Below, piece after piece: positions 1 to 6,032 of a stretch of 17,628 bases of DNA. Source of the DNA: Bacillota bacterium (GTDB lineage: Bacteria > Bacillota > Sulfobacillia > RBS10-35); the NCBI GenBank assembly GCA_029960865.1, contig JASBVX010000003.1, forward strand, positions 1-17,628, read 5' to 3'. The notes beneath the pieces were generated by a model, which searched no databases, was not told the origin of the DNA, and was given only the letters and a program-made list of their open reading frames with translations. A program made the translations under genes and the position numbers. Position 1 is the first letter of the stretch. Each line of letters starts with the position of its first letter.

Positions 1-262
1 TGTCGATGGTGAAGGAGGGCCCCGGCCGATCCACCTCCACCCGGCTGGCCTCGAAACGGGGATGATCGAGGGTTGCCAGAAGCACCATCTCGAAACGCTG
101 CTCCGCCGTGGCTTCCGGAGCTTCCCTTTTGTGGGGAGGGGCTCCCGAGGGAATGAAGAGGACTGTCTCCAGGTCCAGGGCGTGGCGGGCCGCATCGGCG
201 GCCACCAGGTGGCCCACATGGATGGGATCGAAGGTGCCCCCCATAAGGCCGATGCGCTTCAT
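1..262 (-). CDS. nadD: Nicotinate-nucleotide adenylyltransferase NadD, 3' end cut by window edge
   Basis: Cytosolic enzyme that transfers AMP from ATP to nicotinate mononucleotide, giving deamido-NAD in NAD biosynthesis. The first 87 residues are visible. They start MKRIGLMGGTFDPIHVGHL, with the nucleotidyltransferase HxGH motif at residues 15-18, then the PSGAPPHK substrate-loop motif at about 38-45, and end in the conserved PSFTID segment; family members are about 190-215 aa. The ATG (262-260) overlaps the obg stop as ATGA, and no strong Shine-Dalgarno sequence is visible, so translation is probably coupled to obg. nadD after obg is a usual Firmicutes order. The rest of the gene lies left of the window. 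The identity is secure from the motifs. Confidence 0.95.
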   Translation of the reverse strand, partial: MKRIGLMGGTFDPIHVGHLVAADAARHALDLETVLFIPSGAPPHKREAPEATAEQRFEMVLLATLDHPRFEASRVEVDRPGPSFTID

Positions 263-1524
263 TCCAGGATGAACTCCCATGGCCCGATGCGCACTGTATC
301 CCCGTTTCTGGCTCCTGCCCGCCTGAGATGCTGTTCCACCTTGCGCCGTTCCATGCGGCGCTGCAAATAGGCCACCGCCTCAGGATTCTCCAGATCGGTC
401 ATGACCGCCGCCCTTTCGATCCATTCCCCCCGCACCCGCCAGGCACTCCCTTCCCGCTCCACCCAGATGGAGCGGGGATCAGGGCGCAGGCGGATCACCC
501 GGGGTTCTTCTTCATCCTCCAAAGGAGCCGGCAGATGCTCCAGGGCCTGTCCCAGCGCGTCCCGCAGCTGCTCGATCCCTTGTCCCTTTTCGGCGGAAAG
601 GGCAAAAAAGGGTATCCCCATCTGCCGCGCTTTTTCCTCCAGACGTCGCGCCCCTTCGCCTGTCCCCGGAAGATCCAGTTTGGTGGCCACCAGCCAGCGG
701 GGTTTTTCGGCTATTTTCGCGCTGTAAAGGGCCAGTTCCTTTTCGATGACCTGAAAACGGTGTAAAGGATCCCCTTCTGTCGAGGTGGCATCCACCAGGT
801 GGAGGAGAATGCGGCAGCGTTCCACATGGCGGAGGAATTGGTGCCCCAGCCCCTTTCCCTGATGGGCCCCCTCGATGAGGCCGGGGATATCCGCTATGGT
901 GTAGCGGGTGCCCGCCCCAGACTCCACCACCCCCAGATGGGGGGAAAGGGTCGTGAAAGGGTAGCTGGCCACCTCCGGCCGGGCGGCGCTCATAGCCCGC
1001 AGGAGGGTGGATTTACCGGCATTGGGGAGACCCACCAAACCCACATCGGCCAGGATCTTGAGCTCCAAGCGGAGCCTCTTTTCCTCCCCCGGTTCTCCCA
1101 GCTCGGCAAAGCGGGGCGCCCGCCGGGTGCTGGTGACGAACCGGGCATTGCCCCGGCCTCCCCGGCCGCCCCGGGCCACCCTCACCCGGGTACCGGGATC
1201 TTTGAGATCCGCCAAAAATTCCCCCGTTTCCCCATCCCAGACCCAGGTGCCCGGCGGCACCGCCACCACCAAATCGTGGCCGTCGGCGCCCCTTTTGCGA
1301 GAACCTTGTCCGTGGCCTCCCCGGCCAGCGATCAGATGGCGCCGGCGCCGAAAGGGGGCCAGGGTATTGAGGGCCGGATCCACTTCCAGGTAGACATGGC
1401 CGCCCCGGCCCCCATCGCCGCCATCAGGGCCTCCCCGGGGGATGTACTTTTCTCGTCGAAAAGACACGGCCCCGCGGCCTCCATCGCCCGCCCTGGCCGT
1501 CACCGTCACCACATCGACGAACAA
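259..1524 (-). CDS. obg: Obg/CgtA family ribosome-associated GTPase
   Basis: Essential GTPase linked to 50S assembly, the stringent response and, in Bacillus, Spo0 phosphorelay activation. The 421-aa product has the glycine-rich Obg domain at about 1-158, and a G domain with P-loop GLPNAGKST (165-173), switch TT at 191-192, DIPG (212-215), TKLD (281-284, where NKxD is usual) and SA at 310-311. An OCT-type C-terminal domain follows at about 342-421. The frame is open upstream to 1647, but homologues start (M)FVDxVxVxxxAGDGG. That matches a TTG at 1524-1522, preceded by a purine-rich GGAAGAGGGGGAAGAAGG stretch, so I chose TTG. This start overlaps the spo0B end by 19 bases, and the stop overlaps nadD as ATGA. 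The residue change in the G4 motif is the only oddity. Confidence 0.95.
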   Translation of the reverse strand: MFVDVVTVTARAGDGGRGAVSFRREKYIPRGGPDGGDGGRGGHVYLEVDPALNTLAPFRRRRHLIAGRGGHGQGSRKRGADGHDLVVAVPPGTWVWDGETGEFLADLKDPGTRVRVARGGRGGRGNARFVTSTRRAPRFAELGEPGEEKRLRLELKILADVGLVGLPNAGKSTLLRAMSAARPEVASYPFTTLSPHLGVVESGAGTRYTIADIPGLIEGAHQGKGLGHQFLRHVERCRILLHLVDATSTEGDPLHRFQVIEKELALYSAKIAEKPRWLVATKLDLPGTGEGARRLEEKARQMGIPFFALSAEKGQGIEQLRDALGQALEHLPAPLEDEEEPRVIRLRPDPRSIWVEREGSAWRVRGEWIERAAVMTDLENPEAVAYLQRRMERRKVEQHLRRAGARNGDTVRIGPWEFILE

Positions 1525-2051
1525 CCTTCTTCCCCCTCTTCCTCTCCCGGAAGGGAGTCTTCCGCCACCCGCATGCCCTTCCCATCCCCATGGCTCCCAT
1601 AGAGGAAACGGTAACGGCGGGGATACCCCTTGACCTCCGCCACCCATTCCCCTTTTTCGCTCAAGGAAAGGATCACCTCAGGGGAAGCCCCTGCCGCTTC
1701 CTCCACCATCTGCAAAAGCCACTCATAGAAGGCATCCTGCCCCATGTAAGCGCTCCCTACAAGAGAAAAGGCCCCCCGGGCGCGCTCCAGGGAGCCCAAC
1801 CGCACTTTCACCATCACACCGTGGCGCTTGGCGGCCACCTGGGCCATGAGGATGGAGGCCGCTTCGGGCACCGGGAGATGGCGGGAAATTTCCATCATCT
1901 CCAGGTACTGGCTCTTCAGTTCTTCAAGGATGCGCATCGCTTGCTGGGTCTGCCCCAGCTGGATCCACCCTTCGACGGCTTGCAACGCATTTCGCAAATC
2001 GTGGGCCCAAACGCTTACCAGGTCATTGAGATCCCGGTCAGTCCATCGCAT
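1506..2051 (-). CDS. spo0B: Spo0B-like sporulation phosphotransferase
   Basis: Product of 181 aa. A helical N-terminal hairpin carries the motif HDLRNALQAVEGWIQLG, with the candidate phospho-acceptor His at residue 17. The HDxxNxLQ...G pattern is that of the Spo0B dimerisation/phosphotransfer helix (about 10-60). The C-terminal half (about 75-165) would be the degenerate kinase-like domain, and no ATP-binding N/G boxes are evident. The tail is acidic. In Bacillus, Spo0B relays phosphate from Spo0F to Spo0A at sporulation entry. The position between rpmA and obg is the classical spo0B locus, which strongly supports the call. I start at ATG 2051, inside the rpmA end (14-base overlap). The frame is open further up, but those codons are antisense-like to nothing and lie within rpmA. 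No clear ribosome-binding site is seen, so coupling to rpmA is likely. Confidence 0.85.
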   Translation of the reverse strand: MRWTDRDLNDLVSVWAHDLRNALQAVEGWIQLGQTQQAMRILEELKSQYLEMMEISRHLPVPEAASILMAQVAAKRHGVMVKVRLGSLERARGAFSLVGSAYMGQDAFYEWLLQMVEEAAGASPEVILSLSEKGEWVAEVKGYPRRYRFLYGSHGDGKGMRVAEDSLPGEEEGEEGCSSMW

Positions 2052-2349
2052 GTTCGGCGCTGGCCAGGGGTTCCACGTGCACCCGTTTACGCGACCTGTT
2101 ATGGGTGTCAAAGCGGACGATGCCCGCCGCCGTGGCAAAAAGGGTGTCGTCACCCCCCCGTTTCACGTTGCGCCCCGGATAGATCCGGGTGCCCCGCTGC
2201 CGAACGATGATGGTGCCAGGCTCCACAAACTGACCATCGAACCGCTTGACCCCCAGGCGCTTCGACTGGCTGTCCCGACCGTTCTTGCTGCTCCCGCCAC
2301 CCTTTTTGGTGGCAAAGAGCTGCAGTTCAAGGCGCTTCATGGCGTTCAT
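2038..2349 (-). CDS. rpmA: 50S ribosomal protein L27 with Prp-cleavable N-terminal leader
   Basis: Ribosomal protein L27, whose N-terminus reaches the peptidyl transferase centre. The 103-aa product contains the invariant KNGRDSQSKRLGVKR and the RGGDDTLF core. It begins MNAMKRLELQLFATKKGGG: the LQLFA/T segment matches the Firmicutes-type leader that the cysteine protease Prp removes after the Ala. prp lies immediately upstream. Two starts are possible. ATG 2349 overlaps the prp stop as ATGA and has GGGAG five bases upstream. ATG 2340 gives the usual M(K)RLxLQ N-terminus. I list the longer form. The last residues overlap the spo0B start. Confidence 0.97.
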   Translation of the reverse strand: MNAMKRLELQLFATKKGGGSSKNGRDSQSKRLGVKRFDGQFVEPGTIIVRQRGTRIYPGRNVKRGGDDTLFATAAGIVRFDTHNRSRKRVHVEPLASAEHAMD

Positions 2350-2675
2350 CCTTTCTCCCTCTCCTCGTAGCGCACGTAACGAGGTTCCTCTTCCGCCAGT
2401 ACCTGGAGGGCCATGGCCGCCGCCTCCAGAATGGCCGCTGCCCCCACGACCCGGTCTCCTACGGCATAGCTGACCTCCAGGCGAAGGAACCCCTCTTTTT
2501 TATCGACCCGGGAGGGTACTCCCTGCCCCTCGATCCCCAAGACCGCCGTCTGGGCGATGGCGGAGGCTGCCGCACAGATCACATCCGCTCCCTTGGGGGC
2601 GGCGCCGGCGTGTCCCTTCACCGTCAGGCCCGCCACCCGTTTTTCCCCATCGCGTTCGATGAGGACCGCGATCAT
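2346..2675 (-). CDS. prp: Ribosomal-processing cysteine protease Prp (YsxB family)
   Basis: Cysteine protease that trims the N-terminal extension of L27 in Firmicutes and related phyla. The 109-aa length is standard. The catalytic pair is visible as GHA (His22) and the IC of GADVICAAASA (Cys34), in the family spacing. Upstream, rplU ends two bases before the ATG at 2675; downstream, its stop overlaps the longer rpmA start. Gene order rplU-prp-rpmA is the canonical one, so substrate and protease are co-transcribed here. Confidence 0.95.
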   Translation of the reverse strand: MIAVLIERDGEKRVAGLTVKGHAGAAPKGADVICAAASAIAQTAVLGIEGQGVPSRVDKKEGFLRLEVSYAVGDRVVGAAAILEAAAMALQVLAEEEPRYVRYEEREKG

Positions 2676-2677
2676 GG

Positions 2678-2989
2678 CTACCCCTCGATGCTCTCGATGC
2701 GCACCCGGCTCAAAGGCTGGCGATGGCCCAGCTTCCGCCGGTAGTTGGTCTTGGCCCGGTACTTGAAGACGATGATCTTGTCGCCCTTGGTCTGCCCCAA
2801 AAGGATCCCCTTCACCTGGATTCCCGCCAGGAAGGGATCCCCTACCTGGACCTTTTCTCCATCGGCTACAAGGAGCACCCGATCGAAGGTCACAGGGCTC
2901 CCTTCCTCTTGGGAAAGTCTTTCCACTTCCACCACATCTCCCTGTGCGACCCGGTACTGTTTCCCACCTGTTTCAATGATGGCGTACAT
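2678..2989 (-). CDS. rplU: 50S ribosomal protein L21
   Basis: Ribosomal protein L21, binding 23S rRNA in the large subunit. The 103-aa product starts MYAIIETGGKQYRV and ends with the typical KYRAKTNYRRKLGHRQPLS region followed by VRIESI, i.e. the full family length. The ATG at 2989 has an excellent Shine-Dalgarno AGGAGG (2995-3000) four bases upstream, so the longer open frame to 3055 is rejected. It is the first gene of the rplU-prp-rpmA-spo0B-obg-nadD operon. A promoter candidate lies 40 bases upstream. Confidence 0.97.
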   Translation of the reverse strand: MYAIIETGGKQYRVAQGDVVEVERLSQEEGSPVTFDRVLLVADGEKVQVGDPFLAGIQVKGILLGQTKGDKIIVFKYRAKTNYRRKLGHRQPLSRVRIESIEG

Positions 2990-3028
2990 GGTGGCCTCCT
3001 CAATCATGCTGCCGAAATGCATTAACGT

Positions 3029-3057
3029 ATGATACCAGAAAGAATAGGCTGCCACAA
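3029..3057 (-). promoter_or_regulatory. Sigma-A-type promoter for the rplU operon
   Basis: On the minus strand the -35 box reads TTGTGG (3057-3052), the spacer is 17 bases, and the -10 box reads TATCAT (3034-3029), five of six matches to TATAAT. Transcription would start near 3022, giving a leader of about 30 bases with the rplU Shine-Dalgarno. The leader is too short for a long L21-type autoregulatory structure. The site sits between the coxE stop (3062) and rplU, so the ribosomal operon need not depend on read-through from the cox-like genes. Confidence 0.65.
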
Positions 3058-3061
3058 CGAG

Positions 3062-4225
3062 TTATAGGGAGCCAGCCACCATGGTCTGCATCTTTTCCCA
3101 CGCCGACACCAAAGCCTCCCAGTTGTGGGCCGGCCAGACGCCATCCACCGCCTTTTGCAGGGAGGCGGGGCCCCTGGCCAGGGGGCGGTACCCGGGGCCG
3201 GCAGAGGCTGGATTGAGCCAGACCACCCAGCGGGCCCATCTTCTCAGCCGGGCCGCTTCCTCCCGCAACCCCGATGGATCTTCCCCTTCCAGCCCATCGG
3301 TGACCAGCACCACCCCCGCGCCGCGGAGAACCCGGTGGCCCCACTCCAGGCGAAGGGCCTTGAGACCCCTTGCAAGCCGGGTTCCCCCCGACCAATCGGG
3401 TGCCGCCCCCACCGCTTCCCCCAGGGCCCGGTCGGCATCTCCTTCCTTCAAGGCCGGCGTGATGCGGGTCAAACGGGTGCTGACCACAAAGGCCTCCAGG
3501 GGGATCTTCCGGCGGTGAAGGGTATGGAGAAAACGCAGGACCATGCGGCTATAGGGTTCCATCGACCCGCTCACGTCGCAGATCCACACGGTACGCTCCT
3601 TGCGCTGGATCCTGCCCTTGCGGGCCAGCTCCCAGGCCTCCCCTTTCTGCAGGGAACGGCGCAACGTGGCGGACGGGTCCCACTCATCGCCCTTGGGATG
3701 GGTCTTCCGGCGCCGGCTCCGGCGCCAAAGAGGCTGCAGAGCCATGGCCTCCATCTCCTCCCGCTCTTGGCGGGTGAGGGGAGACCACCCTCCTCCCTTG
3801 AGGCTCTCCGAAGGGCTCTGCCCGCCCCGGATCGTAAGCAGGCCTTCTTCCCCCGGCCCTGCCTCCCCCTTGCCTCCTCCCATCCAGACCACCCGGGGCA
3901 TCCCTTTCCACCGGGCCCGCAGGCGGGCGGTGCTGGCCAGGAGGGTCTGGGAAGCCAGGCCCGGCGCCCGGATCCCTACCAGAAGATAACCGTACTGGCG
4001 CCAGGCCACATTGAAGAGTCGAACCTGGAAAGGGCTGCGGGCCACCACGGCCCGCAGCCCTTCCCGCACGGGCCCCTCCTCCTCCAGAGGGAGCACCCGC
4101 AACGCTTCCAGGGCCGTGAAGAACTCCGATCTTCCCACCTGAAACCCCATGCGCCGGAGCCCCCTGAAGAAGGCCAGGAGGTTGGAGACCAGGACCTGGG
4201 CTTCCGGTTCCCCTTTTTCGTTCAC
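3062..4225 (-). CDS. coxE: CoxE-like VWA-domain protein
   Basis: Product of 387 aa. The N-terminal part (about 10-210) is basic in places and has the CoxE-type opening with a LxxFFRGLRRMGFQVG helix. The C-terminal von Willebrand A domain (about 211-385) holds the metal-ion-dependent adhesion site: DVSGSM with Asp217, Ser219 and Ser221, a Thr in SGGTR (282), and TDG (309-311). In Oligotropha the CoxD-CoxE pair (MoxR ATPase plus VWA protein) helps build the Cu/S/Mo centre of CO dehydrogenase. In form II clusters the same pair is assumed to mature or insert the cofactor. The start is GTG (4225-4223), overlapping the coxD stop as GTGA. It is the last gene of the cox-like operon. Confidence 0.88.
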   Translation of the reverse strand: MNEKGEPEAQVLVSNLLAFFRGLRRMGFQVGRSEFFTALEALRVLPLEEEGPVREGLRAVVARSPFQVRLFNVAWRQYGYLLVGIRAPGLASQTLLASTARLRARWKGMPRVVWMGGGKGEAGPGEEGLLTIRGGQSPSESLKGGGWSPLTRQEREEMEAMALQPLWRRSRRRKTHPKGDEWDPSATLRRSLQKGEAWELARKGRIQRKERTVWICDVSGSMEPYSRMVLRFLHTLHRRKIPLEAFVVSTRLTRITPALKEGDADRALGEAVGAAPDWSGGTRLARGLKALRLEWGHRVLRGAGVVLVTDGLEGEDPSGLREEAARLRRWARWVVWLNPASAGPGYRPLARGPASLQKAVDGVWPAHNWEALVSAWEKMQTMVAGSL

Positions 4226-5160
4226 AAGGAAAGCATCTCGATTTCCTGCAAAATCTTGCGGTACTCGGGGGAGCCCTCCCCCTTGGCCGTCATCATCTCC
4301 AGATCATCCCGGTATTTCAAAAGGCAGCCCAGGGTTTCTTCCACCAGCTGAGGCTCCAGCTGCCTTGCCCCCAGGGCCAGCAGGGCTTCCGCCCAGTGCA
4401 GGGTTTCTGCCACTCCAGGTTTCTTGAAGAGGGGCTCTTCCCTGAGCTTCTGGGCGAACTGGCACACCCGGGCCGCCAGCTGGGGCGGGAGATGGGGTAC
4501 CTTCCCCATGACAATCTCCAGCTCCTTGGCGAAACTGTGGTAATCGATCCAGTGATAGAGGCAGCGGCGCTTCAAGGCATCGTGGACTTCCCGGGTGCGG
4601 TTGGAGGTCAGGATCACCACCGGCTTTTCCGCCGCCCTGACGGTCCCCATTTCCGGGATGGTGACCTGGAAATCCGACAGGAGCTCCAGGAGAAACGCTT
4701 CAAACTCCTCGTCGCTGCGGTCCACTTCGTCGATGAGGAGGACCGGGGCCGGACCCTCCGGATCGATGGCGGCGAGGAGAGGGCGGCGCAGGAGGAATTC
4801 CCGGGAAAAGAGATCCTCTTCCAGCCTGCGGCGCCCGCCCTCACCCTGGACTGCCTCCCCGGCAAACGCTTCCGCCAGGCGAATGTGGAGCATCTGCTTC
4901 GGAAAGTTCCACTCGTAAAGGGCGCTCTGCCGATCGATCCCCTCATAACACTGGAGGCGGATAAGGGGCCTTGCCAAGGCATCCGCCAGGACTTTGGCCA
5001 CCTCGGTCTTACCCACCCCCGGCTCTCCCTCCAAAAAGAGGGGGCGCTCCAGGGCCAGAGTCAGGTAGATGGCCGTGGCCAAGGAGGCCTCCGCCACGTA
5101 ACCTTCCCGGCGAAGCGCCCCCTGGACCGCCTCCACGCTCTCAAAGGGATTTTCCAGAAT
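4222..5160 (-). CDS. coxD: CoxD-like MoxR-family AAA+ ATPase
   Basis: AAA+ chaperone-type ATPase, presumed to work with CoxE in cofactor maturation of the molybdenum hydroxylase. Numbering from GTG 5136: Walker A GEPGVGKT (37-44), Walker B VLLIDEVD (131-138), sensor-1 TSN (177-179), and a candidate arginine finger in KRR (189-191). Family members normally begin with an FxSVxxVxxxLxxxGY segment. Here PFESVEAVQ is encoded upstream of GTG 5136. A strong ribosome-binding stretch (GAAGGAAGGGG, 5174-5164) lies just before ATT (5160) and CTG (5157), and no ATG, GTG or TTG is in reach. I therefore extend to 5160 as the likely true start, with GTG 5136 as the conservative alternative (304 aa). Confidence 0.85.
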   Translation of the reverse strand: MLENPFESVEAVQGALRREGYVAEASLATAIYLTLALERPLFLEGEPGVGKTEVAKVLADALARPLIRLQCYEGIDRQSALYEWNFPKQMLHIRLAEAFAGEAVQGEGGRRRLEEDLFSREFLLRRPLLAAIDPEGPAPVLLIDEVDRSDEEFEAFLLELLSDFQVTIPEMGTVRAAEKPVVILTSNRTREVHDALKRRCLYHWIDYHSFAKELEIVMGKVPHLPPQLAARVCQFAQKLREEPLFKKPGVAETLHWAEALLALGARQLEPQLVEETLGCLLKYRDDLEMMTAKGEGSPEYRKILQEIEMLSL

Positions 5161-5174
5161 GGACCCCTTCCTTC

Positions 5175-6032
5175 TCAGGACACAGCTTTTCGCAAGGCCC
5201 TTCGGGTATAGACCTGGGCCAGATGGCGGCGATAATCCCCCGAGGCGAAGAGGTCGCCGGAAAAGCTGGCCCCTTCGGCTGCTTGCTCCGCCGCCCGGGT
5301 GAAAACTTCCTCATCGGCTTTCTCGCCTTTGAGGGCTTCCTCCACGGCCCGGGCCCGGTAAGCCATGTCGGCAGCGCCGGTGATGGCCACCCTCGCTTCT
5401 TTGATGGTACCTCCTTCGTCCAAAAGGAGGACCACCGCCGCTCCTGCCGCCGCGTAGCCGGAAGCGGGGTGTTCAAATTTAGCGTAGGCCCCCTTCCAGG
5501 TCTCTGCAGGGATGGGGAAGCGGACCGCCCGCACCACTTCGTCGGGACCCAGGGCTGTGAGGAGAGGCCCCAGGATAAAGTCTTCCATGGGGATCTCTTT
5601 GGCGCCCTGGGGCCCCTCCACCATGAGGCGGGCTTCCAGCGCCAGGGCCACGGCAGGCAGATCGGATGCCGGGTCGGCCCCTGCCAAATTCCCTCCCACG
5701 GTGCCCCGGTTTCTCACCTGCAGATCCCCGATGAGGCCGGCAGCTTCGGCCAAAAGGGGGAGGTTCTTTTTCACCCGCTCATCCCGGGAGAGCTCGCTGT
5801 GGGTGGTGAGGGCACCCACCACCAGGTCCTTTCCCTCCACGGCGATGCCCTTCAGGTCCTGGATGCCGCCGATATCCACCAGCACGGCGGGGGACGCCAA
5901 ACGCAGTTTCATCAGAGGAAGGAGGCTGTGGCCTCCCGCCAGGATCCTGGCCTCTCCCTTATGGGACTGGAGGAGGTGGACAGCTTCCTCCACCGACGAC
6001 GCCCGTTCATAGTCGAAGGCTGTGGGAATCAT
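5175..6032 (-). CDS. coxM: CoxM-like FAD-binding medium subunit of molybdenum hydroxylase
   Basis: Flavoprotein subunit that takes electrons from the 2Fe-2S subunit to FAD and on to an acceptor. The 285-aa length is standard. Both FAD signatures are present, at the positions known for CoxM: AGGHS at 32-36 and TVGG at 111-114, in an N-terminal FAD-binding fold (about 1-175). A CO-dehydrogenase flavoprotein C-terminal domain follows (about 178-280). The ATG overlaps the coxL stop as ATGA, and coxD follows after about 14 bases. The order S-L-M is that usually seen in form II clusters. It could equally be the FAD subunit of another xanthine-dehydrogenase-family enzyme. Confidence 0.93.
   Translation of the reverse strand: MIPTAFDYERASSVEEAVHLLQSHKGEARILAGGHSLLPLMKLRLASPAVLVDIGGIQDLKGIAVEGKDLVVGALTTHSELSRDERVKKNLPLLAEAAGLIGDLQVRNRGTVGGNLAGADPASDLPAVALALEARLMVEGPQGAKEIPMEDFILGPLLTALGPDEVVRAVRFPIPAETWKGAYAKFEHPASGYAAAGAAVVLLLDEGGTIKEARVAITGAADMAYRARAVEEALKGEKADEEVFTRAAEQAAEGASFSGDLFASGDYRRHLAQVYTRRALRKAVS

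Noticed and set aside
2990..3028. Autoregulatory L21 leader RNA upstream of rplU
   Set aside because: The predicted leader is only about 30 bases and holds no clear stem-loop.
3125..4351. Long plus-strand open frame opposite coxE (408 codons)
   Set aside because: Low-complexity Pro/Gly/Arg-rich translation typical of the complement of GC-rich genes. The minus strand encodes clear CoxE and CoxD motifs.
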